Shown here one piece after another: positions 1 through 7,862 of a stretch of 64,000 bases of DNA. The translations under genes were made by a program, and so were the position numbers. Origin of the DNA: Acidipila rosea (GTDB taxonomy: Bacteria > Acidobacteriota > Terriglobia > Terriglobales > Acidobacteriaceae); NCBI RefSeq assembly GCF_004339725.1, contig NZ_SMGK01000002.1, positions 930,001-994,000 of the forward strand, given 5' to 3'. Within the stretch, counting starts at the first letter, position 1. The number at the start of each line of letters is the position of its first letter. The notes under the pieces were generated by a model that was not told the origin of the DNA, ran no database searches, and was given only the letters and a program-made list of their open reading frames with translations.

Positions 1-1619
1 ATCTGCGCAAGGCGGGCGAGGAGCAGGAGATGCCGCGCGCGGCGGTGCTCTACCGAACCAATTCGCAGTCGCGACTGGTGGAAGAGGCGCTGCGCCGCTA
101 CGGCATCAGCTACACGATGGTGGGCGGCTTCTCATTTTATGAGCGAGCGGAGATCAAAGACCTGCTCAGCTACCTGAAGCTGGTGCAGAACCCGAACGAC
201 TCGATTGCGCTGCAGAGGGTCATCAATACGCCGGCGCGCGGCATTGGCAAGACGACGCTGGAGACGCTGGAGCGGCTGGCGATCGAAACGGGCACGACGA
301 CCTGGACCGCGATCGATCGCGCCAGCAAGGAAAAGCTGCTGCCCGGGCGGGCGCTGGTGGCGCTGGAGAACTTTCGCCGGATGATCGAAGACGCGCGCGC
401 GATGCTGGCGCCGGGCTTCGCGGAAAAGCTGGCGGAAGACGTTGCCGAGGCGGAGGAGATAACGCCGGAGGCGATTGCGGAGGAAGCGGACACGAGCTTC
501 GACTTCGGAGACGAAGCGCAGCATGGGCTGGCGTTCGCCCCGGAAGAAGATATTGCGTTCGACGCTACGTCGTTCAATCCCTTTGCGGAAGAGGCGCCGA
601 AGCCGCGCGTGGCCCCGGCCAAAGTGGCTGCGGCAGTGAAGGAAGAGCCGGTGGCAGCGTTCCGCCAGCCGGGCGACGCGGCGACGCTGCCGGAGCTGAT
701 CCGGTTTATCAACGACCGGAGCGGGTATCTGCGGTCGCTTGAAGAGGAAGGGACGCCGGAGGCCTTTTCGCGGATTGAAAACCTGAAGGAATTGGCCAAC
801 GCGGCGCAGGATGCGCAGGAGCGCGGCGAGACGCTGGCGGAGTTTCTGGACCATGCGGCGCTGGTGAGCGACACGGACAAATTCGACGCGGACTCGCGGG
901 TGACGCTGATGACGCTGCACGCAGCGAAGGGTCTGGAGTTCCCGGTGGTGCTGCTGGCGGGGATGGAGGAAGGGCTGTTTCCGCACTCGCGGACGCTGAA
1001 CGACCGCGACCAGATGGAAGAGGAGCGGCGGCTCTGCTACGTGGGGATGACGCGGGCGATGGACACGCTGGTGGTGACGCGGGCGCGGTACAGGCGGCGC
1101 TATGGCAACGACATGCCGGAGGCGAGCCTGCCCTCGCGGTTCCTCGAAGAGATTCCCTCACACCTGGTTGAAGAGGTGGCCGGAAGCCAGCCGCGAGGAA
1201 TGGGCTGGAGCAGCGGCGGCTATGGCCAGTCGCGCTACGGACGCGGCAACGACGAGCATGAGGGCGGCAGGCACTACAGCTACGAGGACGAGGATCAGCG
1301 GCCGGTCTTTGCGCGGAGCTCCTCGGCTTCATCGTCGGCGTCCTCGTCGGCGAAGGCTGCTCCGAACTCGCTCGACAATATTGCACAGTTCTTCTCCGCC
1401 CGCGGGGGAACGGCGGCGAAACGGCCGAAGGTGGACGTTCCGGAGCCGAGCGGGGCGACGGGATTCAGAAGCGGACAGCGGGTTCGCCACCCGAAGTATG
1501 GCGAGGGCGTGGTCTTTCGTCGTGAGGGAGATGGGGAAGACGCGAAGATTACAGTACAATTTACGAAGTTCGGAGTGAAGAAGCTGGTGGAGAAGTTCGC
1601 CCAGCTTGAACGGCTCTGA
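1..1619 (+). CDS. pcrA: ATP-dependent DNA helicase PcrA/UvrD, C-terminal part (5' end outside window)
   Basis: Superfamily 1A 3'-5' DNA helicase used in repair and in clearing replication or transcription blocks. The frame is open to the window edge (from base 3), so about 538 codons are visible and the Walker A half is missing. Visible motifs are motif IV around YRTNSQSR, the NTPARGIGKTTLE segment, motif V (TLHAAKGLEFPVVLLAGMEE, about bases 909-970) and motif VI (EEERRLCYVGMTRA, about 1020-1060). The last ~50 residues (GQRVRHPKYGEGVV...) match the Tudor-like C-terminal domain that contacts RNA polymerase in PcrA. Two oddities stand out: an ~80-residue Ala/Glu/Pro-rich stretch at about 432-680 inserted in the 2B subdomain, and a Gly/Ser-rich linker at about 1190-1420 before the Tudor domain. 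The family call is firm. Confidence 0.95.
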   Translation, partial: LRKAGEEQEMPRAAVLYRTNSQSRLVEEALRRYGISYTMVGGFSFYERAEIKDLLSYLKLVQNPNDSIALQRVINTPARGIGKTTLETLERLAIETGTTTWTAIDRASKEKLLPGRALVALENFRRMIEDARAMLAPGFAEKLAEDVAEAEEITPEAIAEEADTSFDFGDEAQHGLAFAPEEDIAFDATSFNPFAEEAPKPRVAPAKVAAAVKEEPVAAFRQPGDAATLPELIRFINDRSGYLRSLEEEGTPEAFSRIENLKELANAAQDAQERGETLAEFLDHAALVSDTDKFDADSRVTLMTLHAAKGLEFPVVLLAGMEEGLFPHSRTLNDRDQMEEERRLCYVGMTRAMDTLVVTRARYRRRYGNDMPEASLPSRFLEEIPSHLVEEVAGSQPRGMGWSSGGYGQSRYGRGNDEHEGGRHYSYEDEDQRPVFARSSSASSSASSSAKAAPNSLDNIAQFFSARGGTAAKRPKVDVPEPSGATGFRSGQRVRHPKYGEGVVFRREGDGEDAKITVQFTKFGVKKLVEKFAQLERL

Positions 1620-1653
1620 AATTTGCAGGAACACTCCGGAAAAGAGATCAGAA

Positions 1654-1809
1654 ATGGCAAACACGACCAATATTGAAGACAAAGCAGAACGCAAGAAAGT
1701 AAAGCGCGCGGCGCGCAAGAAGGCAGCCCCCAAGGGACCGCGGACAGGCGCGCGCGGCGAAGCCAAGCAGAAGGTCAAGAAGCTCGCCCGCGGCCAGAGC
1801 AAGCGGTAG
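1654..1809 (+). CDS. Small highly basic protein, unknown function
   Basis: A 51-residue protein beginning MANTTNIEDK and then almost entirely Lys/Arg/Ala (KKVKRAARKKAAPKGPR). A longer in-frame reading starts at 1606 inside the end of pcrA. The ATG at 1654 is preferred because GGAAAAGAG lies about 8-16 bases upstream. The charge and length resemble small nucleic-acid- or ribosome-binding proteins, but no named family is recognised. It lies 34 bases after pcrA on the same strand and is followed by a hairpin, so it may be cotranscribed with the helicase. Coding status is likely rather than certain. Confidence 0.6.
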   Translation: MANTTNIEDKAERKKVKRAARKKAAPKGPRTGARGEAKQKVKKLARGQSKR

Positions 1810-1817
1810 TCAGAGGC

Positions 1818-1849
1818 GTCTGCCCGCGAATTGATTTCGCCGGGCAGAC
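1818..1849 (+). terminator. Hairpin after the small basic gene (possible terminator)
   Basis: GTCTGCCCG at 1818-1826 pairs perfectly with CGGGCAGAC at 1841-1849, and the inner CGAA/TTCG can extend the stem. No clear T tract follows, so intrinsic termination is only possible. The position between the small basic gene and the permease fits a transcript end. Confidence 0.45.
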
Positions 1850-1879
1850 CCTTAACCGTTACACTCCCCACAGCATGAT

Positions 1880-3439
1880 TTGAGGAGCGCGGACCTGCCG
1901 AGCCAACTTTTCGCCAGAAAATCAATCGACAAGCTGATCGCCGAGTCGGAAAACCCAGAACACGCGCTGAAGAAGACGCTGGGGCCGGTGTCGCTGACTG
2001 CGCTGGGTATCGGCGCGGTGATAGGCAGCGGCATCTTTACGGTGATCGGGACCGCCATCGCAGGCGAGAAGTTCGACACCTCGTCGATCCTGAACACGCC
2101 CCTGCTCGACTACGTGGTGCACCACACCGCACTGGCGGGAAGGCCGGGCGCGGGGCCGGCGCTGGCACTTTCACTCGTGCTGGTGGCGATCGTGTGCGCC
2201 TTCACGGGACTCTGCTACGCGGAGCTTGCCTCGATGATCCCAATTGCGGGATCAGCCTACACCTACACCTACGCGACGATGGGCGAGCTGATCGCCTGGA
2301 TCATCGGCTGGGATTTGATCCTCGAGTACGCCTTCTCCAACATGGCGGTCTCGGTGGGGTTTGCCGCACACATGGTCGACCTGCTGGACTGGCTGGGAGT
2401 GCATCCCTCGCTGAAATGGATTTCGCCGGCGTACCTGCCGAGCGGACTGCAGGACCTGCAGGGGCGGACGCTCTACGGGCCGGGGTGGCACTTCGGCTTC
2501 AATATCCCGGCGTTCCTGATCGTGATGCTGCTGACGGTGGTGCTGGTGCGCGGCATTCGCGAATCGGCGGAGACGAACAACATCATGGTGCTGCTGAAGA
2601 TCGCGGCGATCCTGATCTTTGTGAGCTTCGGAGCGCACTTCATCAAGCCGCATAACTGGCACCCGTTTTATCCGAACGGATGGTCGGGCGTGCTGACGGG
2701 CGGCTCCATCATCTTCTTCACCTACATCGGCTTCGACTCGGTTTCGACGGCAGCGGAGGAGTGCAAGAATCCGCAGCGGGATGTGCCGATCGGCATTATT
2801 GCGACGCTGATCGTGTGCACGATCCTCTATATCGGCGTGGCGGTGGTGCTGACGGGGCTGATCAAGTGGGACCGGCTGATCGACGATGCCGCGCCGGTGG
2901 TGAATACGCTCAAGAAGCTCTCACTGACGCATGGCGGCGCGGGGCTGCACTGGGTGCGGCTGGCGGTGCTGATCGGTGCGCTGCTGGGGATGATCTCCTC
3001 GATCCTGGTCTTCCAGATCGGGCAGGCGCGGGTGTGGTTCGCGATGTCCCGCGACCGGCTGCTGCCTACGGTGTTCAGCAAGGTGCATCCGCGGTTCAGG
3101 ACACCGATTGTGGCGACATGGGTGGCGGGATTTGTGGTGGGGCTGCCGGCGGGACTGCTGGATATCGGCACCTTCTCAGACCTGTCGAATATCGGGACGC
3201 TCTTCGCATTTGTACTGGTTTCAGCTGGCGTGCTGGTGCTGCGCTACAAGGATCCGGATCGCAGGCGCGGCTTCCGGTGCCCCGGCGGACCGGTCTTTCC
3301 GGTGCTCAGCATTCTGTTCTGCATGCTGCTGATGGCCGGGCTGCCGATCATGACGTGGATCCGCTTCTTTGTGTGGCTGGCTATCGGGCTGGTGATCTAT
3401 TTCCTCTACAGCCGGAAGCGCAGCGAGTTCGCGCGGTAG
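1880..3439 (+). CDS. APC-family amino acid permease
   Basis: Inner-membrane amino-acid:cation symporter or exchanger of the APC superfamily (CAT/YfnA-like group). It has about 12 hydrophobic helices and the glycine-rich TM1 motif GIGAVIGSGIF near residue 45. Conserved APC features follow, such as FFTYIGFDSVSTAAEE in the middle and FQIGQARVWFAMSRDRLLP after TM8. At ~519 residues it has normal length. The start is uncertain. The open frame begins with TTG at 1880. A CTG at 1895 sits 7 bases after a perfect GAGGAG (1882-1887) and would give the N-terminus M-PSQLFARKS, which suits the family better. A strong terminator follows. Substrate cannot be told from sequence. Confidence 0.9.
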   Translation: MRSADLPSQLFARKSIDKLIAESENPEHALKKTLGPVSLTALGIGAVIGSGIFTVIGTAIAGEKFDTSSILNTPLLDYVVHHTALAGRPGAGPALALSLVLVAIVCAFTGLCYAELASMIPIAGSAYTYTYATMGELIAWIIGWDLILEYAFSNMAVSVGFAAHMVDLLDWLGVHPSLKWISPAYLPSGLQDLQGRTLYGPGWHFGFNIPAFLIVMLLTVVLVRGIRESAETNNIMVLLKIAAILIFVSFGAHFIKPHNWHPFYPNGWSGVLTGGSIIFFTYIGFDSVSTAAEECKNPQRDVPIGIIATLIVCTILYIGVAVVLTGLIKWDRLIDDAAPVVNTLKKLSLTHGGAGLHWVRLAVLIGALLGMISSILVFQIGQARVWFAMSRDRLLPTVFSKVHPRFRTPIVATWVAGFVVGLPAGLLDIGTFSDLSNIGTLFAFVLVSAGVLVLRYKDPDRRRGFRCPGGPVFPVLSILFCMLLMAGLPIMTWIRFFVWLAIGLVIYFLYSRKRSEFAR

Positions 3440-3464
3440 GGATTTCTTAAACCGGAAGAAAACG

Positions 3465-3501
3465 GCGGGCTGAAGGATGAGACTTCAGCCCGCTCTGTTT
3501 T
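3465..3501 (+). terminator. Rho-independent terminator after the permease gene
   Basis: GCGGGCTGAAG (3465-3475) and CTTCAGCCCGC (3483-3493) form a perfect 11-bp stem with a 7-base loop, followed by TCTGTTTT. The structure also stands between convergent genes and could act in both directions. Confidence 0.85.
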
Positions 3502-3539
3502 GGTTCGACGGGGTGCGTGCTTAACCAGCTTGGGACACC

Positions 3540-3878
3540 TTAACCGGCCAGGACGCGGAAGAGGACGTGGAGCAGGGCGAGCACGGCTGCGCCGATGAAG
3601 GCTGCGCCGAAACTGCGGACGTAGAAGCCGGGAACGACGCCGCTCGCCAGCTTGATGACGAAGGCGTTGATGACGAGGAAAAAGATGCCGAGGGTGAGGA
3701 TGCCGAGCGGCAGAGTAATGAGCTTGAGCAGGAGGCCGAGGGTGATGTTGAGAAGGCCGATTACGATGACTGCGATGAGCGCGGCTCCAAGGCTGGTGAC
3801 CTCAAAACCGGGCACCAGGTAGGCGACCAGCAGCAATGCAGCTGCGTTGAGCAGCCAGTTGATGAGAAGTCGGATCAT
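3540..3878 (-). CDS. Phage-holin-like membrane protein, PF04020 (DUF360) family
   Basis: A 112-residue protein made almost wholly of four hydrophobic segments. The family layout is visible: MIRLLINWLLNAAALLLVAYLVPG at the start, then the repeated PGF motif (VPGFEV, VPGFYV), LNITLGLLLKLITLPLGILTLG and a C-terminal hydrophobic helix. PF04020 proteins are widespread inner-membrane proteins called mycobacterial or phage holin family by similarity only, with no demonstrated lytic role in chromosomes. It is convergent with the permease and divergent from the SpoIIE phosphatase gene, so it is probably transcribed alone. Confidence 0.85.
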   Translation of the reverse strand: MIRLLINWLLNAAALLLVAYLVPGFEVTSLGAALIAVIVIGLLNITLGLLLKLITLPLGILTLGIFFLVINAFVIKLASGVVPGFYVRSFGAAFIGAAVLALLHVLFRVLAG

Positions 3879-3985
3879 GGCGGCGGTGTGTCCTTTCTTG
3901 CCAGCCGGAACGAACCCGGCCTCAGTAGCGTACCTTGAAATGGCTGGCTGCGAAAACTATGCCAACATTCTGCGGCAAAGGTACT

Positions 3986-6592
3986 ATGGTGGCCATACCG
4001 ATGAAGAAGAAGCGACGCGATTCTCCTAACCTGCTGCGGGCGCTGCTGGGGCTCTATGTGCTTGTGAGCCTGAGCTTCTGGGTTTCTTCGTTCGTAACAG
4101 CCTGGGAGCTGAACTTCCATGCAGACAGGCATGTGCAGGAGCCATTCCGCATCGATGCCCGCACGAACCTGACCAAAGAAGTGAACCCTATGGCGCTGGC
4201 GGCGGGCATACCCGCCGGGGCGAAGGTGATCGGCATTAACGGAGCGGACTACTCGGGGAGAGAGCAATGGCAATCCCTGATGGCGACGGCGCGGCCCGGC
4301 GACGGGATCGATGTTGACCTGATACTACCTACGGGCAACAGAAAGACGGTCAGCCTGACGCTGAAGACGCTGCCCTTCGAGAATCCCCACACCTCCCGCG
4401 CGATCCTGTTCATGAGGGAGTCGCTGATCTCAGGGCTGCTGCCGCTGGTCTGCCTGCTGATCGGCTACTGGGTGGTGCTGGCCAAGCCGACGATGGGGAA
4501 TGCGTGGCTGCTGCTGGTGCTGTTGACCTTTCCGAGCGTTATTTTCCAGCCGGATGGACTGTTTTCAGGCGCTACCCTGCTGCTGCACCTTACGTGGTTT
4601 CAGCTGCAACTGCTGCTGTCAGCCCCGGCACTGCTGTTGTTCGGCATTTACTTTCCGGAGCGTTCGCGGATCGACGTGAAGCTGCCGTGGCTGAAGTGGC
4701 TGATTCTGGGAGCGCAGGGAATCGGACTGCTGATTATCCTGCCCTACGAGTACCAGGTTTATGTAGGAGGCGGACCAGGACCGCTGCTGGGCGAACTGGG
4801 GGCGCGCGCGGGCCAGGTTTTCAACTACCTCGATCTTGTCTGCGTTCTGCTCTACCTGGTGCTTACCCTGGACAAGCTGCGCTCGGCCTCGACGCCTGAC
4901 GCGCGGCGGCGGCTACGGGTGCTGAATACGGGGATGGGCATCGGCATCGGATCGCTGTTGATCGTGTTCATCCTGCTGCCGTCGCTGGGTGTTCCGATCG
5001 AGAGCTCGAAGTATTACTGGCTGAGCTATACCTCGGCTGTCCTTTTTATGGTGGCGCCGCTGACGCTCAGCTACGTGGTGCTGGTGCAGCGGGCACTGGA
5101 TGTGCGGGTGCTGCTGCAAATGGGCGCGCGGTACATGCTGGCGAAATGGACGCTGTATGTGCTCGAACGGGTTGTGCTGATTGTCGCGGCGTTCAAACTG
5201 GTGGGGCCGATCTTCGGCAAGAAGCAGCCGCACTTCAGCGATTTCATCGGCCTGCTGATCTTCCTGGGGCTGATATTTTCGCTTCGGCTGGGCGTGCGCA
5301 AGCGGCTGCAGTCATGGCTCGACCGCAGGTTCTTCAGGGAGTCGTATAACGCGGAGCGGGTGCTGCAGGAGCTCTCCTACGAGGTGCGGCGCTTTACGGA
5401 AACCGAGCCGCTGCTGGAGACGGTGGCGCGCTGCGTCTCAGAGACGCTGCATGTGGACCAGATCGCGATGCTGCTGCGGAGAGGCGAGTTCTTCCAGATG
5501 CAGCAGTCGATCGGCATCGATGCGAGCGGGGTGCTGACGCTGCCGGCGCAGTCCTCGGCGGTGCGGTACATGACGAACTCGAATGAGCCTGCGTTGCTCT
5601 ATCGCGACGATCCGGATGCGTGGTACCTGATGGCGGGCAATGCGGAGCGGCAGACACTGGAGCGGGTGAATGCGGAGTTGCTGCTGCCGCTGCCGGGACG
5701 CAACCGGATGATGGGGTTGATGGCGCTGGGGCCGAAACGGTCGCAGGCGGCGTATTCGCGCGCAGACCTGAACCTGCTGCAGGCATTGGCTTCGCAGACC
5801 GGGCTGGCGCTGGAGGTGAGCGAGCTGGCGCACTCCCTGGCGGCGGAAGCGGCCCAGCGGGAGCGCGCGAACCGCGAGATGGAGATTGCGCGCGAGGTGC
5901 AGGAGCGGCTGTTTCCGCAGGAGATGCCTACGATTCCGGGGGCGACGATCGCAGGCCACTGCCGGCCGGCGCAGGGAGTGGGCGGCGACTACTACGACGT
6001 CTTCCACCTGGGCGAGGGACGGGTGGGACTGGCGGTGGGCGATGTGTCGGGCAAAGGCATTTCGGCGGCGCTGCTGATGGCGAGCCTGCGGGCTTCACTG
6101 CGTGGGATTACGCTGGATAACCCCCGCGACTACGCGACGCTGATGCACAAGGTAAACCGGCTGGTCTTTGAGGCTTCAGCCTCGAACCGCTACGCTACTT
6201 TTTTCTTCGCGGTTTACGACCCGGCGACCAGGCGGCTGGACTGCGTGAACGCGGGGCACAATCCTCCGCTGCTGGTGCGCGGCGATGCGGTGATGCGGCT
6301 GCAGGCGGACGGGCCGGTGGTGGGGCTGCTGCCCTTTGCGCCCTACACGGAGCAGACGATGCAGCTGGCGGCGGGCGACCTGCTGGTCTGCTACACGGAT
6401 GGGATCAGCGAGGCGATGACCCACGAGGAAGAAGAGTGGGGCGAAGAACGCATGATCGGGGCGGCGCTTTGCATGCAGCAGGGATCGGCGCAGGCGGTGC
6501 TGGATTGCATCCTTGCGGAGGCGGACAGATTCACCGCAGGGGCTCCACAGCACGACGACATGACGCTGCTCGTGCTTAAACTGGATGCATGA
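3986..6592 (+). CDS. Membrane PP2C-type serine phosphatase with PDZ, GAF and SpoIIE domains
   Basis: Probably a membrane receptor that dephosphorylates a Ser/Thr-phosphorylated partner, as SpoIIE/RsbU phosphatases do to anti-sigma antagonists. Order: N-terminal TM helix; a periplasmic PDZ-like segment (about residues 45-125, AAGIPAGAKVIGINGADYSG); seven or eight TM helices (about 135-440); a GAF-like region (about 480-600); a coiled-coil-like linker containing REMEIAREVQERLFPQ; and a C-terminal PP2C core. Metal-binding motifs GGDYYDVF, VGDVSGKG, DGISEAM and HDDMTLLVLK are intact, so catalysis is likely. The frame is open from 3935, but starts at 3986 or 4001 are preferred because 3935 falls in the divergent promoter region. 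No partner kinase or STAS gene is adjacent. The last codon overlaps the next gene by ATGA. Confidence 0.88.
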   Translation: MVAIPMKKKRRDSPNLLRALLGLYVLVSLSFWVSSFVTAWELNFHADRHVQEPFRIDARTNLTKEVNPMALAAGIPAGAKVIGINGADYSGREQWQSLMATARPGDGIDVDLILPTGNRKTVSLTLKTLPFENPHTSRAILFMRESLISGLLPLVCLLIGYWVVLAKPTMGNAWLLLVLLTFPSVIFQPDGLFSGATLLLHLTWFQLQLLLSAPALLLFGIYFPERSRIDVKLPWLKWLILGAQGIGLLIILPYEYQVYVGGGPGPLLGELGARAGQVFNYLDLVCVLLYLVLTLDKLRSASTPDARRRLRVLNTGMGIGIGSLLIVFILLPSLGVPIESSKYYWLSYTSAVLFMVAPLTLSYVVLVQRALDVRVLLQMGARYMLAKWTLYVLERVVLIVAAFKLVGPIFGKKQPHFSDFIGLLIFLGLIFSLRLGVRKRLQSWLDRRFFRESYNAERVLQELSYEVRRFTETEPLLETVARCVSETLHVDQIAMLLRRGEFFQMQQSIGIDASGVLTLPAQSSAVRYMTNSNEPALLYRDDPDAWYLMAGNAERQTLERVNAELLLPLPGRNRMMGLMALGPKRSQAAYSRADLNLLQALASQTGLALEVSELAHSLAAEAAQRERANREMEIAREVQERLFPQEMPTIPGATIAGHCRPAQGVGGDYYDVFHLGEGRVGLAVGDVSGKGISAALLMASLRASLRGITLDNPRDYATLMHKVNRLVFEASASNRYATFFFAVYDPATRRLDCVNAGHNPPLLVRGDAVMRLQADGPVVGLLPFAPYTEQTMQLAAGDLLVCYTDGISEAMTHEEEEWGEERMIGAALCMQQGSAQAVLDCILAEADRFTAGAPQHDDMTLLVLKLDA

Positions 6593-7095
6593 AGAGAATG
6601 CTGCTTCCCCTGACGCTGAGCACGGGGTTGTTGTGCGGGGCTGTGCTGCTGGTGGCAGCGCAGGAGCCGGAGATTCCGCGGGTGGCTCCGCGCCCGGCGA
6701 ATACGCTGATCATGCTGCCGGACGGCTCGACCGTGCATGCCGAACTGGCCCTGACGAAACCGGAACAGGAATATGGGCTGATGGGGCGGACGAAGCTGCC
6801 GGATGGGCGCGGGATGCTCTTTGTCCACCAGCACCTGGCCGACCACGGCTACTGGATGTATCACTGCAAGATCGGGCTCGATATTGTGTGGATGGACGCT
6901 GACCACCGCATTGTGGAGCTCTCGCCGGATACACCGCCATGCAGAGGCAAGTACACGAGCTGCGCCTCCTATGGCGGCCACGAGCCCTCACTGTATGTGC
7001 TGGAGCTGCCGGTGGGCTCGATCAAGGAGCACTCACTGGCGGTGGGGCAGACGATCAACTTCAGCGCGCCGCAGGCGGCCTTAGGCCAGCCGTAG
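6589..7095 (+). CDS. Exported DUF192 family protein
   Basis: A 168-residue protein with an N-terminal signal peptide (MKR, then about 15 hydrophobic residues, LLVAAQE). The rest is a complete DUF192 (PF02643) domain: YGLMGRTKLPDGRGMLFV, a central MYHCKIGLDIVWMDADHRIVE and the late CRGKYTSCASYGG segment. The function of DUF192 is not established. It overlaps the phosphatase gene by four bases (ATGA), so translation is probably coupled. Its 3' end overlaps the convergent ABC ATPase gene by 15 bases (7081-7095). Confidence 0.85.
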   Translation: MKRMLLPLTLSTGLLCGAVLLVAAQEPEIPRVAPRPANTLIMLPDGSTVHAELALTKPEQEYGLMGRTKLPDGRGMLFVHQHLADHGYWMYHCKIGLDIVWMDADHRIVELSPDTPPCRGKYTSCASYGGHEPSLYVLELPVGSIKEHSLAVGQTINFSAPQAALGQP

Positions 7096-7839
7096 CTCGG
7101 GTGTGGCGGCGATGAGGGTTTGCGTGTAGAGCTCGCGGGGCGCATCGCAGATCTCATCGCGGGTGCCCATCTCCACCAGTCTGCCGTGGCGGAGCACGGC
7201 GATGTTGGTCGAGAGATAACGCACGAGCGGCATGGAGTGAGAGATAAAAAGATAGGTCAGCTGAAAGTCACGCTGCAGATCGCGCAGCAGGTTGACGACC
7301 TGCGCGCCGACACTGACGTCGAGCGCGGAGATGGGTTCGTCGAGCACCAGCATCTCGGGGCGCAGGGCGAGAGCGCGGGCGATATTGATGCGCTGACGCT
7401 GGCCGCCGGAGAACTCATGGGGATAGCGCGGTAGAGCCGAGTCGTCGAGGCCGACGCTGCGGAGGAGTTCGCTGGCCTTGAGCCGGTGACGGGCGCGGCT
7501 GCCGCCCTCGTGGATCACCAGCGGCTCGGTGACGATGTCGAGTACGCGCATGCGCGGGTTGAGTGCGGCGTAGGGGTCCTGAAAGACGGGCTGGATGCGG
7601 CGGCGCAGCGGACGGAGGCGGCTCTGCGGCATGCCGGTGATGGATGCGCCGTCGAAGGAGACGCTGCCCGAGGACGGCTCGATGAGGCCGAGCACCATGC
7701 GCGCGATGGTGCTCTTGCCTGAGCCCGATTCGCCGACGAGGCCGAGGGTTTCGCCGCGGTGGATGACGAAGGAGACGTCATCCACCACCCGTACTTCGCC
7801 GTAGTCTTTGGTAAGGCGGGTTGCTTCGAGCAGCGGCAT
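7081..7839 (-). CDS. OppF/DppF-like ABC transporter ATP-binding protein
   Basis: Cytoplasmic ATPase of 252 residues related to the oligopeptide/dipeptide importer subunit OppF/DppF. It shows Walker [10 protein letters not shown], the signature [15 protein letters not shown], Walker [13 protein letters not shown] and the switch histidine in LFISHSM. The usual C-terminal oligopeptide-specific extension is absent and it ends soon after the nucleotide-binding core. No permease, substrate-binding protein or second ATPase lies nearby. It starts 23 bases after alaS on the same strand, so it is probably the last gene of a DUF429-alaS-ABC transcript. It may serve a transporter encoded elsewhere. Confidence 0.88.
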   Translation of the reverse strand: MPLLEATRLTKDYGEVRVVDDVSFVIHRGETLGLVGESGSGKSTIARMVLGLIEPSSGSVSFDGASITGMPQSRLRPLRRRIQPVFQDPYAALNPRMRVLDIVTEPLVIHEGGSRARHRLKASELLRSVGLDDSALPRYPHEFSGGQRQRINIARALALRPEMLVLDEPISALDVSVGAQVVNLLRDLQRDFQLTYLFISHSMPLVRYLSTNIAVLRHGRLVEMGTRDEICDAPRELYTQTLIAATPELRLA

Positions 7840-7862
7840 GCTTCTTCCTGTCCGGTGGCAGC

